Shown here piece after piece: positions 35,535 to 46,899 of a DNA stretch of 64,000 nt. The notes beneath the pieces were generated by a model. It was not told the DNA's origin and made no database searches. It saw only the letters and a list, made by a program, of their open reading frames with translations. Location: contig CP136066.1 in NCBI GenBank assembly GCA_032622095.1, forward strand, positions 64,326,609-64,390,608, given 5' to 3'. Source of the stretch: Siphonodentalium dalli. Its lineage: Eukaryota > Mollusca > Scaphopoda > Gadilida > Siphonodentaliidae. The translations under genes and the position numbers were made by a program. Numbering within the stretch: position 1 is the first letter of the stretch; each line of letters opens with the position of its first letter.

Positions 35535-36300
35535 ACAAAATTAACGAAATATGCACCATTGTTTGATGATGTTCACATGCTAAAGGTGTACGGCTCGCAA
35601 GACAAAGCTGCTGAATTAAAGTACGGTTAATAACACATTTTGGAATCATGTAGTTGGTAATAAAACACAACATTGGGACAATGATCACCATAAATTCGCC
35701 AATTTCGCTATAAGATCTGAAAAATAATATATGTACATTTCGAATTGCCTGTTGTATGTAGATGCCAGGTTGTAAATGTCCAACAATTGGACTGAAGCCA
35801 TACATTTATTTTCAAGTTACCATGGTGTTGACATCGTGCATATGAGTGTATTTTTGCACTAACCAATGGCTCAAATTCATTCATTTGTTGCATATATTAT
35901 GTGGAGTATAACAGGAGATGGTACCATAATTGGCCGGATTTTGTGTACAGTCCCACTTTAAACGAAAGCGTCAGCACTCGTTATGAAGTGTTTGAGTTTT
36001 GGGATGGTGGATGAATGATAAGTAGGGTCTTTCTCATTTTGTTATCTGATTTTTATGTCACCTGGGCACCAAAATTATGAACAATTATGTAATTTTACAT
36101 ATAAACATATACTTTCAGAACCTATTCAGTAAATTGGGTTTTATAGAAATCATGTTGTTGTTGTAATTGTGGCTCTAGAGGTACACTATATTGAACTAAA
36201 ATCGACATTGTCTGGATTCACCCGGGTGCATTTTCATGACGTTATATATGTACGAGCGCTACTGACAACCAAATTTGGTATCATGACCGGGTGACGAAAA
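35535..36300. other. Intergenic DNA upstream of gene A'
   Basis: No gene is seen. From about 36110 it resembles the far-upstream DNA of B and B' (GAAATCATGTTGTTGTTGT, TTCACCC-GGTGC). Confidence 0.4.
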
Positions 36301-36329
36301 GGCTAATCTCTTCTACTGGTATTCTATAA

Positions 36330-36847
36330 AATATCACGGCAGAGTGACGCATACACCAGGAATAATTCATGTGTCTGAACACCGGCGTTATATACCCGGA
36401 CCGTAATGTCTATTATTAGACAACAATGCACGTACGTTGTGCTTTGGGGTTTTCTCCAAGATCTAAAATAGATAGCCAACCATTAAGCAGGCCCATGGAA
36501 TTGTCGCAGTCGTACGGTACTATATTTAGATATTACTGCAGTTAAGCGGAAGTAAACATAATGCTTATAGTTTATCAATAGGTACTTGCTTGAATGTAAG
36601 ACACAAATAACCTCTGTGCGAGAATTATAAATGGACTGTAATGTGTGTGCTGGTATAAGAATCAGTTGATAACTCGATCAGCACGGTTGGATTGATATGT
36701 TCTAACGATATAGTGGCATATATAAGAGAACCGTAAATGTAAAGGAAAGCATCAACCATCAATATCGGTGGAAAGCTTCGAGAAACAAAATAGATCTGTG
36801 TGAGGGATACGACTTATTAGACGTTTCTTCAACTAAGAACTTTCAGA
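36330..36847 (+). promoter_or_regulatory. Probable promoter and leader of gene A'
   Basis: TTATATACCCGGACCGTAATGTCTATT and GCAGGCCCATGGAATTGTCGCAGTCG match the regions before B and B'. Candidate TATA boxes are GGTATAAGAATC (36652, at the place of the B TATA box) and GCATATATAAGAGAA (36716-36730), 118 bp before the ATG. Confidence 0.45.
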
Positions 36848-39800
36848 ATGTCTTATAAAACGAGGATTATCGGCGAAACTATTCGTTCTATATCACATAA
36901 CTGTCATAACGCTCGAAGCTCTGAGGGAACGACACATCCACAGACACACGATGCCACATACACAGATCCCGCGGCCGGGTATTCTTGGTTTGAAGAAGAG
37001 TTTGAGAACATAAAAAATGAGTGGTTTAATAAAATTTCGCTCAACACGAGTACTCCAGACAATAAACAGAAGAAAAGCGTAAATGAAGTAGAACGCCTGA
37101 ATGACTACGGCGAACACTTCGACGAAGATTTTGATTCCGATAGTGATTCCGATATTGATTCAGATAATGAGCTAGAACACATAAATGACAGTGCTGATGA
37201 TACTATGTGTCAACTGTGCGTCGATACAACAGATGCACAGGAATTGCCATGTTGCTCGTATCGAATATGCGACGCATGTCTTCGGACTTATTTCGGCGTT
37301 GTACTTATGGCGGGCAAAGGCAGGATTCACTGCCCTATGTGTTCTGAGCCACTGGGAGATGATTTCATCGACGCCTACCTTTCAGATGAGTATAAAGTTC
37401 GTTTGGATCAAATTAAGGTTGATAGTACTCGGAACCCTAACAGGAAAACTTGCCCCGGATGTAAACTAGTGACGAACAGAAGTGAAGTGCCAAATGTTTC
37501 AAATGGGTCAAGCGGCATGCTTGTTACATGCACCAAGTGTGACTTTCAGTGGTGCTTCGAATGTCATGGACCCTACCATGAGGGAAAAACGTGTTCGCGT
37601 GCCACGGGGGAAGGTGACGCTCAGTTGAAACGGTGGGCTAAACGCCACAATAACTCACAGAAGAACGCAAGGATATGTCCAGGATGCAAGGTATACTTAT
37701 ATATATTCAGCCTGTTCTCCCATAATTAAACACTTTATTGTGCTTGTATTGCGACAATTTATAATTTATACAATGGACACACAATATCATTATATTTTAA
37801 GTTTGAAATCAAATAAATTTGGGACTATGTTTGTGGTGACATTGTGAGTTCATATCAAGAAGATACTACTAACAGTTTATGAGCTTGCAAAGTATACGTG
37901 TATCACAAAAACAGGCGATATGCCGCAACAATGATAACGCACGACGACACCGTCACACCTTCACCTCGGCACGAGATACAATTGAATAGTCCCCTATAAA
38001 AATACCATCTTTTACGTGTCTTACTTGTAACGGTTCAAGCTCGTCCCGAATAAATTCGAAATAATATGAATATCAGAAATCATTGGACTTCTGAGATATT
38101 CAAAATGTATTCTTCAACGCAATAAGAGCGAACGTTATATAGCTTCTGCTGAAATTTATGCGATTATTTTAGTAGCTCGATCGCTCAAAAATATTTTGGT
38201 TCTGTCCTTTTATTGCGAAATTAAACAGCATATAACTATGGTAGATGTGAGTATAATTTCTGGGTTTTTTTAAATCACTGCATGAATTACTACTATTATA
38301 TCACTACTTCGTATACCGCCATACCATCGTTTACAAACTTAAAGCATCTATCGATCTACATGATATATATGTCCATGTTGTTTTCAATTTCAGTCGTACG
38401 TGCAGCGGAGTGATGGCTGTGATCACATGGACTGCAATTGTGGTACTAAATTCTGTTATAACTGTGGAAAGTCAAGGGAGAGAACCAATGGAAGACTCGG
38501 GAGATGTAGATGTGATAGAGTAAAAGACACGAGGCACAGTTAGTATTGCTACATGTAATTATCCAATTGTTCTGATAACATGGACGAGGGCCCCACGGTG
38601 CCCCACCCATGGATATGAATCATTCTGGTCTTGTGTTATTTGTTTTTCGGTCTGTCGTTTTTTATCACTTGACCCCTCTAAATAAATTACATATCGTTCC
38701 AATGTATACTTTTATAAGATAATTACATATCGTTCCAATGTATACTTTTATAAGATAATTACATATCGTTCCAATGTATACTTTTATAAGATAATTACAT
38801 ATCGTTCCAATGTATACTTTTATAAGATAATTACATATCGTTCCAATGTATACTTTTATAAGATAATTACATATCGTTCCAATGTATACTTTTATAAGAT
38901 AATTACATATCGTTCCAATGTATACTTTTATAAGATAATTACATATCGTTCCAATGTATACTTTTATAAGATAATTACATATCGTTCCAATGTATACTTT
39001 TATAAGATAATTACATATCGTTCCAATGTATACTTTTATAAGATAATTACATATCGTTCCAATGTATACTTTTATAAGATAACTCATTAAGTATACACAT
39101 GTTTAAAGGCCCATTTAATTTTCGAGTCACCGATTATTTTTTTTATTGTGCCTTGATATACGGTTTTAATAACAATCTATGCCATATCATATGGTAAAAA
39201 TACTATAATCAGCATTTGAAACGTCTGTGTCTCAGAAGATGCCCATAGAGAAATAGAAAACAGCTGATATCGTAGAAGATTTCCCCCCGTTATGGCTCCC
39301 AGAATGCAACATAATTCAAACTCAAAATGTATCTTCAAAATGGAAGGGGAATAACTCTATCTGTAAGATATAAAGTTACCCCCCCCCCCCCTCCATTGAA
39401 AATAATTCACTTGGCACTGCAATCCAGATGAAACTTAAGCACAACAACAAGTCGGTAACTCAACAAAAACAACATATTCACTGTTTATTACACCGGATAA
39501 GTTGATAATACATTGTTCTGGAGCTTCCTCTTTAAAATGGTATATAATATGGTATATATTTTATATATGTGATCTGGGGGGGGGGGGGGGGGTTAAGTGG
39601 GCCTTTAAGTTCCAATATTCCAACTAGTCGGAAGTTTCCAAAATAATGCCCCCTGTCGTTGGAAAAGTTCAAACCGAAACAATTTTACATTTACAGTGAA
39701 TATTGGTTGGAAAATTTAAAAATCAGGACAAAGTATGGATATACCGCGTTATAGTGTATCTGACATTTGCAGAATGAGGCCCCTCATCTTCTGGGAAGTA

Positions 39801-40580
39801 TCTAATTCTATAGTCTCAAATTAACTTTGTTTTAGGTAACTTTTTCCCTTTTGTTCAGTATCTATGTCCCCTAATTTGCAGAGATAAATTGCATAATTGA
39901 GTTGAATAATTGGTGAATATCACCAACATCAACTTGGGAACTTCAATCTTATCCTAGGTATCCCATACCAGTTGAGGCGTAAGCGGAATGAGGTTCTCAG
40001 GGGGGGGGGTAAATTTGGTGACGCTAGCCCGTCGTGTGGGATAGCTTCAATTCTTCATCTGCATGGGGGACCTCATTCTGCAAATGTCAGACACACTAAA
40101 TCCAGGCTTGTGTAAGACAATATCTGTTTTTCGTCTGAAATGTTTAAATTTAACTGATTCATGCCTGTCATATCCTATCCAATTGTTGCCAATTTTGACT
40201 AAAGTAGGGGGTACCTATATCTACTTCTAATTATGTAAAATAGTAGTTTAAACAAAATAAAAACAACAAATTTCAAGGCTGGTCATTGACGAGTTTGACA
40301 GGTAATATTTGCAACAAACACCCTGAATTATCTAGCTTATGAACCCAACTATATAGAGTATATGCGCTCATGTAGTTTACCATTTCTTGTTACAGTTGCG
40401 AAAATCGCCGCCATCGGATCTGGCGTGGTAGTCGGAGGTATTGTCGCCCTACCGATCGTCGTTGCTAGCATTCCATTCCTCGCTGTCGTTGTCGGTGTGG
40501 TGAGAATCAAGCAACTGATCCAGAACAAACTAAATCCAGATGCAACGCGGGTGAGAGTGAGAGGATTCTACTTTGTATAA
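36848..40580 (+). CDS. Gene A': complete membrane-anchored RBR E3 ubiquitin ligase; join(36848..37690,38394..38538,40396..40580)
   Basis: The inferred protein is 390 residues. Residues 1-83 are unassigned. Residues 84-118 are very acidic (Asp/Ser repeats, DSDSDSDIDSDNE). RING1 uses C121, C124, C135/C136, C141, C144, C162, C165. IBR uses C202, C205, C228, C231, C236, C239, H244, C249. RING2 starts at C277/C280 and continues across intron 1 into exon 2, with C290 (GCDHM) as the expected catalytic cysteine and C295, C297, C302, C305 following. Residues 333-367 are hydrophobic, with the pattern G..VVVGG.VALPIVVAS, then a basic tail. RBR ligases take ubiquitin from E2 onto the RING2 cysteine before the substrate. 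A hydrophobic segment after RING2 occurs in RNF19/Dorfin and RNF144 types, so action at an intracellular membrane is likely. Introns are 703 bp and 1857 bp, phases 0 and 1, GT-AG. All canonical residues are present, so this is the best candidate for an active ligase here. Substrate unknown. Confidence 0.9.
38394..38538 (+). CDS. Gene A' exon 2: RING2
   Basis: It follows TTTTCAATTTCAG; 48 codons plus one base. It is nearly identical to gene A exon 2 (differences include A to S at the first codon and T to R near the end). Confidence 0.88.
38677..39085. repeat. 36-bp minisatellite, 11 copies, in intron 2 of gene A'
   Basis: The unit is ATCGTTCCAATGTATACTTT plus TATAAGATAATTACAT. Copies look identical by eye. 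Because 36 is a multiple of three, one minus-strand frame stays open as a 12-residue repeat, but it has no start context, sits in an intron and is best read as an artefact. Confidence 0.95.
39102..39608. mobile_element. Foldback element with TTTAAAGGCCCATTTAATTTT ends, in intron 2 of A'
   Basis: The left end TTTAAAGGCCCATTTAATTT is mirrored by TTAAGTGGGCCTTTAA. Poly-C (39377) and poly-G (39577) tracts lie in mirrored surroundings. It is the same family as 6631-7489. Confidence 0.7.
39609..40395 (+). other. Rest of intron 2 of gene A'
   Basis: Its last 260 bp match 2700-2950 in gene A and then switch abruptly, at GTAGTTTACCATT, to the TCTTGTTACAG acceptor. This suggests an internal deletion of roughly 1.9 kb relative to gene A. 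Confidence 0.5.
40396..40580 (+). CDS. Gene A' exon 3: transmembrane segment and basic tail
   Basis: It enters in phase 1 (A+TT = Ile), gives 60 further residues and stops at TAA. The tail (RIKQLIQNKLNPDATRVRVRG) is less basic than that of gene A. Confidence 0.85.
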
Positions 40581-41500
40581 AGGACAGGCGATGCATGCAC
40601 ATTATCATGCATACATTGACCAAAGACTGACGAGATAGGCCCAGTATTACGGCAGATTGATACCGCATACCTTCTTACCCAACGGCAGACGAGGTGTTAT
40701 GTCTAATGGATCTACATTCCTGTCCCAGTGACTGACGTGATAGGCCAATAGTTACTGCTGATAGATTATGCACACCTTGCTCAAAGACAGAGTAGTTACG
40801 CACTGTTCTCCACGTATGTCTGTCAGATTATGCATATATGTATGGTCTTCAGTGGGCAATGTTGGTTAACTGACAATGGAGAACAGAATCTTCAGAATCT
40901 TCACGAGCAAGATAGATCATTGAACTACCTCATCACATTTATTTGTATACATACCATCTACCCCACTCTTCAAACATAACGATATCCATGGATAAAATCA
41001 CCCATCAGAAGATCAAATGAGTATGTATGCGCTATATCCTACCCACCACACAGGTACCAAAGTATGTATGTATTCTCATTGTTATTATGTGTTTGAATAC
41101 CATTGTGGGAACCGGTTGTTCATATAAGTTTTGAGAACTTGTTATACAATACCTACATATAATCTACAGTGTATTTGAAAAAAGATATATATGTTTACAA
41201 ATAAAAAATATTCTACACCATGATGACTGTTAGGAATTGACAATGCCAGATTATGTGATTTGATTGGACCATATCAGCCAATACGCCAAGGGGGTTATAT
41301 TATGTTTATACCACGATCGCCTATCTTACTATATAAATAAAGCCATCTGTTTAAATTTTTACATTTAATCAACACCTGTTGATTAAACGTGCCTACTGTT
41401 GATTAAACTTCGAAGAGTGGATTAAACTTTCTCCATACAATTTGAACGGAAAAGTGTTTATCCATCGCATTGTAAAGATCGTGGCATAAACAAAATATAC
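40581..41500 (+). other. 3' flank of gene A', matching that of gene A
   Basis: It aligns with 5100-5760. It contains the degenerate TTACGGCAGAT / ACTGACGAGAT repeats and a possible polyadenylation signal AATAAA at 41200-41205. Confidence 0.5.
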
Positions 41501-41502
41501 GC

Positions 41503-41637
41503 ATAGTGTTTCTGAATAACAAATTTAATCCACTTGTGGGATTGGCGATTTACACCACTCGCTGAAGCCCCGTGATGTGAATCGCCAATCCCACTCGTGA
41601 ATTAAATTTGTTATTCAGAAACACTATGCGTATATTC
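41503..41637. mobile_element. Hairpin MITE, arms of about 58 bp
   Basis: AATATACGCATAGTGTTTCT is mirrored by AGAAACACTATGCGTATATT, continuing through GGGATTGGCGATT and AATCGCCAATCCC; the apex is near CTGAAGCCCCGTG. It is absent from block A. Confidence 0.75.
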
Positions 41638-41646
41638 TATATATAT

Positions 41647-42102
41647 GACCCGCCATATAAAATCCAGTCGTAAGTCGGGATTTTTTTACCCTGTGCCAAT
41701 GCATTCTCTTATATATGCGAGTCTACCATAGGTCGCCTCGCATATATAAGAGAATGCATTGGCCTAACAATTTTTTACAATTTTAATAATTTGTTCTTGT
41801 ATTCTTTAACAATTTTATAATTTTACCCATACAGAGCCCTAAACAAACATGAGCAGACGACACTCTTCTATATGCTTCTATATATGTGTGGGGCTCCCTG
41901 CAGGGTAATGGATGTTTTTTTATTTTATATCCTAAAAATTGTAAGAAACATATATTTAAAAAAAAAATGATAAAAAATTGTTAGGCCAATGCATTCTCTT
42001 ATATATGCGAGGCGACCTATGGTAGACTCGCATATATAAGAGAATGCATTGGCACAGGGTAAAACAAATCCCGACTTACGACTGGATTTGATATGGCGGG
42101 TC
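41647..42102. mobile_element. MITE family B, copy 2
   Basis: Ends GACCCGCCATAT and ATATGGCGGGTC extend the inverted repeat beyond the copy in gene A. Inside are AGTCGTAAGTCGGGATT, two inverted hairpins (41695-41764, 41981-42053) and the CCCTGCAGGGAGCCCC centre in the opposite orientation to the copy at 3991. Confidence 0.75.
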
Positions 42103-42188
42103 ACGTATAAACATTATATAATCGGGGTATTCAATCTGAGTAACACGTGACACGCGATGTTAGGATTATACTTCAAAATGATTTTCCT

Positions 42189-42861
42189 ACTATACAACAT
42201 ATATTTTCTGTGGAATGATATTTACTAAATGACTGAGATATTCAGGGGGGAGTCGAAAAAAATTTGCAGGCACGTATGCTGATTTTTCACTTTCGACCCT
42301 TGTTTGTGACCCACCCACCCCCACGTCCAAATTTTTTTTCCGTTTTCGGCAGTTTTTTCCCAACCATTTTTGGACACCCACCCCCTTTTAACACTAAAAC
42401 AGAGATTTGCGGGGGGGGGGGGGGGGCGAATTCACTGTAAACAGCTGTATATGAATTTCTGTGCATACTGTTAGTCATGGATGTTAACATTGACATGTAA
42501 ATAGGAACAAGTCATTTTGGGGTCATTCGGTCAAAAATAACATGGCTGCCAGCAGCCATCTTGGATTTCAAAATTCAATCCATTAGCTTGGCTACAGGCT
42601 ATACTGTTTGTCTGATCATCCTGAAATTTGTCATTTATGTTAATATTGACATATAGATGTGTTTTAAGCCGAACTCATTGCAAAAACAGTCAAGAAGACT
42701 TGCAGGAAAAATATTTTTGAGTTGCGGAAAAAAATGTTTGTTGGTCCTATCGACCACCCACCCACCCCGGCATACGTGCCCGGAATTTTTTTTTTTTCCA
42801 CCCCCTGACTATACAACATATATTTTCTGTGGAATGATATTCACTAAATGACTGAGATATT
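42189..42861. mobile_element. hAT-like MITE copy flanked by a 54-bp direct duplication
   Basis: Element 42243-42807 begins CAGGGGGGAG and ends CCCCCTG. The 54 bp before it (42189-42242) and after it (42808-42861) are the same but for one base. Block A has one copy of this flank (about 5925-5975). The same element at 28154-28712 has only a 7-bp duplication. Confidence 0.7.
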
Positions 42862-42902
42862 AAGAAATTAACAGCTATTAAAAACTATTTTTTAAATGTT
42901 TT

Positions 42903-43515
42903 GTTAAAGTCCCATTTAATATTTTCGAGTTATCGATTATTTTTTATAGTGCCTGAATATACGGTTTTAACAACAATATATGCTATCATATATGATTACA
43001 ATACTATAATTCATCACCATTTGAAACGTATGTGTCTCAGAAGATGTCCATAGAGAAATAGAAACAGCTGAAATCATAGAAAGATTTTCCCCATCATGAC
43101 CCCCGGAATGCAACAGAGTTCAAACTAAAAATATATATTCAATGGAAGGGAAATAACTCTTATATCGCCTCGCATATATAAGAGAATGCATTGGCCTAAC
43201 ACATTTTATATTATTTTTATAATTGTTTAAGAAAAAATGAAAAAAATGATAAAACATTGTTAAAGAATGTAAGAGATAATGATAAAAAATGATAAAAATT
43301 GTTAAAGAATGTAAGAAAAAATGATAAAAATTGACAAAGAGTGTAAGAAAAATGATCAATAATGATAAAATTGTTAAATAATATAAGAACAAATTATAAA
43401 AATTGTTAGAATGTAAGAACAAATTATATAAAATGATAAAAATTATTAAAGAATGTAGGACAAATTGATAAAAATGTTAGGCCAATGCATTCCCTTATAT
43501 ATGCGATGCGAGGGG
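42903..43515. mobile_element. Degraded composite of the AAAGGCCCA foldback and the shared hairpin
   Basis: It starts AAAGTCCCATTTAATATTTT and at 43155 passes into half a hairpin (TCGCCTCGCATATATAAGAG), then an AT-rich expansion of AATGATAAAAATTGTTAAAG words, then another half hairpin at 43480. It looks like an internally duplicated, decayed MITE. Confidence 0.55.
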
Positions 43516-44260
43516 CAGCTCCCGCCATGAAAGAGTTAAAGAGGAGTGTTTTTTAACGAGCGGCCCCAAACATCCCTCAAGACAACCACTCAATAGGTGA
43601 ATTTCACTTATTTACGACCAAAGTTCATTACTTGTGGTGTTTAAACTGTTTCAAACAAATATCCGCTATTTAGTCAAAATTACATTCCACATTGGTTCCC
43701 CCTTTCCGATTAAATCAACATAATCCTAATATCGCGTGGCACGTGACAGTCGTAGTTTGTTGCATTAACATGTACGACTCGGTTAAATGATGACCTTTCG
43801 GTTGAACGTGTGACGATAGAGTGGTTTGTTTCTTGGTTGGAAATACAACACGTTTCAACTAAAAGCACCCAACCTTAGTGCGCCCTCTTTAAAGCAGTTT
43901 CGTTTCGACCCTTCAGTTTGCGTGTGCATACACTGCGAGAAGAGGGGGCACATTTAGGGATGGGTATTGGATGTTTGATGTAACGGGACGAAATACAAAT
44001 TGGCACAATATATTCAATATCCAGTAGTGTGTTTTCCCCCCAAAAGTTGTCCATAAATTGGCTACGGTCTATGGCCATTATCCCACTATGGAATCAGGGA
44101 GCTAAATGTGTTCCAGAGTCGTGGAGCGAGTGCACAGTGAAATTCTAGAGGTGAAGGTAATTATCACTGGAGTATCATGCAGGCTTAAATTCGGTGAATT
44201 TGTCTGACACGTTAACACTGTCGTCTGGGAAACCATTTAGTTCAGTTATTCCCTATATGT

Positions 44261-44795
44261 GACCCGCCATATCAAATCCAGTCGGAAGTCGGGATTTTTT
44301 TTACCCTGTGCCAATGCATTCTCTTATATATATATATGCGAGGCGACCATATCAAATCATGTCGTAAGTCGGGATTTGTTTTACCCTGTGCCAATGCATT
44401 CTCTTATATATGCGAGTCTACCATAGGTCGCCTCGCATATATAAGAGAATGCATTGGCTTAACAATTTTGTATCATGTTTTTTAAATAAATGTTTCTTAC
44501 AATTTTTAGGACATAAAATAAAAAAAACATCCATTATCCTGCAGAGAGCCCCACACATATATAGAAGCACATCGAAGAGTGTCGTCTGCTCATGTTTGTC
44601 TGGGGCTCTGTATGGGTGAAATTATAAAATTGTTAAAGAATACAAGAACAAATTATTAAAATTGTAAAAAATTGTTAGGCCATAGCATTCTCTTATATAT
44701 GCGAGGCGACCTATGGTCGACTCGCATATATAAGAGAATGCATTGGCACAGGGTAAAAAAATCCCGACTTCCGACTGGATTTGATATGGCGGGTC
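44261..44795. mobile_element. MITE family B, copy 3, with an internal partial duplication of its end
   Basis: Ends GACCCGCCATATC and GATATGGCGGGTC. At 44308-44345 a truncated hairpin runs into a second copy of the end sequence (ACCATATCAAATCATGTCGT), as if a template switch had occurred. Intact hairpins are at 44388-44458 and 44680-44750. Confidence 0.7.
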
Positions 44796-44799
44796 ACAT

Positions 44800-46760
44800 A
44801 TGCTATAATATTCACAATAATCACAGCACAGTTGGTGAATATACATGTACAATGCGGTCTCTTAAGGTAAAGTCTCTGAAATTGTCACTGCCAAGTGGAA
44901 AGTACATGCGGCACATTTTATATTAACGTCAACAAATGGAGTGAGTCATTATTTTATTCATGTTGATCGTATTGTTTCTTGTATTCTTTGTATTTATATC
45001 ATCAATAAAATGTGATGTTATAATATCATTGCTCAGTGTGTGTGTCCAAGGACAAAAATGTAAAAAAAAACATTTACATTTTATGAGAAGTTTTAACTAA
45101 TTATATGTCGAGCAAATTGAAGCGGTGAATAATCATATAGTGAGTCAGCGCCTCCATATGTCTGACCTATTATTTAAACGTATCTATTTTGCATATAGAT
45201 AATCTCTAATGAGTCGTTATTCTATACAAAATTTATTAACGGTGTGCACTAAATTCAATGAATTTAATGGACAAGATTCATTAATTTCGTACAGAAATGC
45301 GACGAATTTGAGATCCATTTTTATCAGATAATCACATTTTAGCAAGAAAGAACGATATCGAATCGACCGGGATTAAAACAAATCTATATTTATTTTCTTA
45401 TCACGACCAAAGAGAAAGTAAAGCTACCTTCAAGAAAAAATATAGTTCCAATTTCAATGTGTCTTTTCGTGTTGACAAAATTGTTCAACCACCCTTATTA
45501 CCAATGTTTATCTCATAGTCAACACTAAATATCCCAACAAAACTCGAATATCATAATTATAATAATACAGTACCGGTATTGACATCGAAATCATTGCGCT
45601 ATAAGCTCTTATGTCACTGTGAGTGCCGATAATACACGTGTATCTAACTAAAATACGAGGCCGTGTTTTTGGGCTAATTGTTTGATAAAATGAAATATAA
45701 ATATTGGGAGGGGAGGACATATTCTTAACAGATACATGAACCCCCGGTGCCCGCAAGCAAGATATGTATTAGAAAACGTATTAAAATAACAATTATAATG
45801 ACAAACAATTAGTATGACGGGTGGATGGATACAATACTATGAACCGTAAGTATGTTATATATGTGTGATATTCTTGCACTGGGTATAAGTGTGGAGTTTT
45901 GAAAAAGGGTGTGTGTAATATACAGGGATGCTATGCTATAAGACTTTAACTAATCACCGTACATTTTATCGATATAATGTGCATGGTTTCTAAATGTGGT
46001 GTGAATTCCCTGAACTGCATGGACAGGGTGACGGGGAACATTATACACGACACACTGTTCATAAATATCGCCAAATTTAATTACTCCAATAAATTTTGTT
46101 TGTGTTATTCCTTGTATTTTGTTTCTATTCTTACAGCAATAAAATGTTTTATGCATGTTATATGCATTTTACATTCATTTTATGCATTTCTCAAGTTCAC
46201 GACCAAAAGAAAAAAAATTAAAAAGACAGTTCGGATGCGATTTTAACCGGTTATTTTTCTAAGAAATGAGAAATATTTTACGAATATTGAAGAAGGTATA
46301 CGCTCACTGAGCCAGAAGTGCCAAGGTTACAGCGCATATATATTAGAATCGCCTATGTCCGTCACCATACGATCGCAGACAAAATATAGGAAGAAGTGCA
46401 GTATGCTGTGATGACAGCGGTAGATCATTTCTCTGACAACCTTTGAACGCATGTTCAAACTCATCCGTAAAAGTTCTGCCCAGTGTCCATTTAGGACCGG
46501 GGTGAGGTGTGTGGTGTCTTTGTTGCCGCCACACAACACCCTTTGTTAGACCAAAATCAGTCAACGGGTCGATAAATGGCATCGGTCCCTTATTCAAGTT
46601 TGCACCCCTCTGGATGGGGGAATTTTGGATCGAGGTCCCGTCATTTGACATAAATCGGTCAATGGCCCGATAAATGGCATTGGTCCCCTATTTTTCAAAC
46701 CTTTGTATGTCGGCCATTTTGGATCAAACTGGGGTGTTCGGAAAGTGTGGCATGGTGGGG
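44800..46760. other. Non-coding DNA parallel to 7920-12480 without its insertions
   Basis: It aligns in pieces with block A and lacks the insertions at 8278, 9149, 10714 and 11124. No gene is recognised. Confidence 0.5.
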
Positions 46761-46899
46761 GGGGGGGGGCACCTACAGTTTACAGTGAAGTAATTGTTTC
46801 TCATAGGCCTCCATACTAACGTTTAACAGCCTACTGATGTAAATATATACCATAAGTGTGGAGGGCATATATTATATGAAAGACTGTCATCTGTGCACA

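Noticed and set aside
38665-39087. 140-codon minus-strand frame made of a 12-residue repeat
   Set aside because: It is the translation of a 36-bp minisatellite inside an intron; the openness follows from 36 being a multiple of three.
44107-44160. Patch with GTGAAATTCTAGAGGTGAAG, faintly like 18S rRNA
   Set aside because: The match is only a few words long and out of order; no rRNA context.
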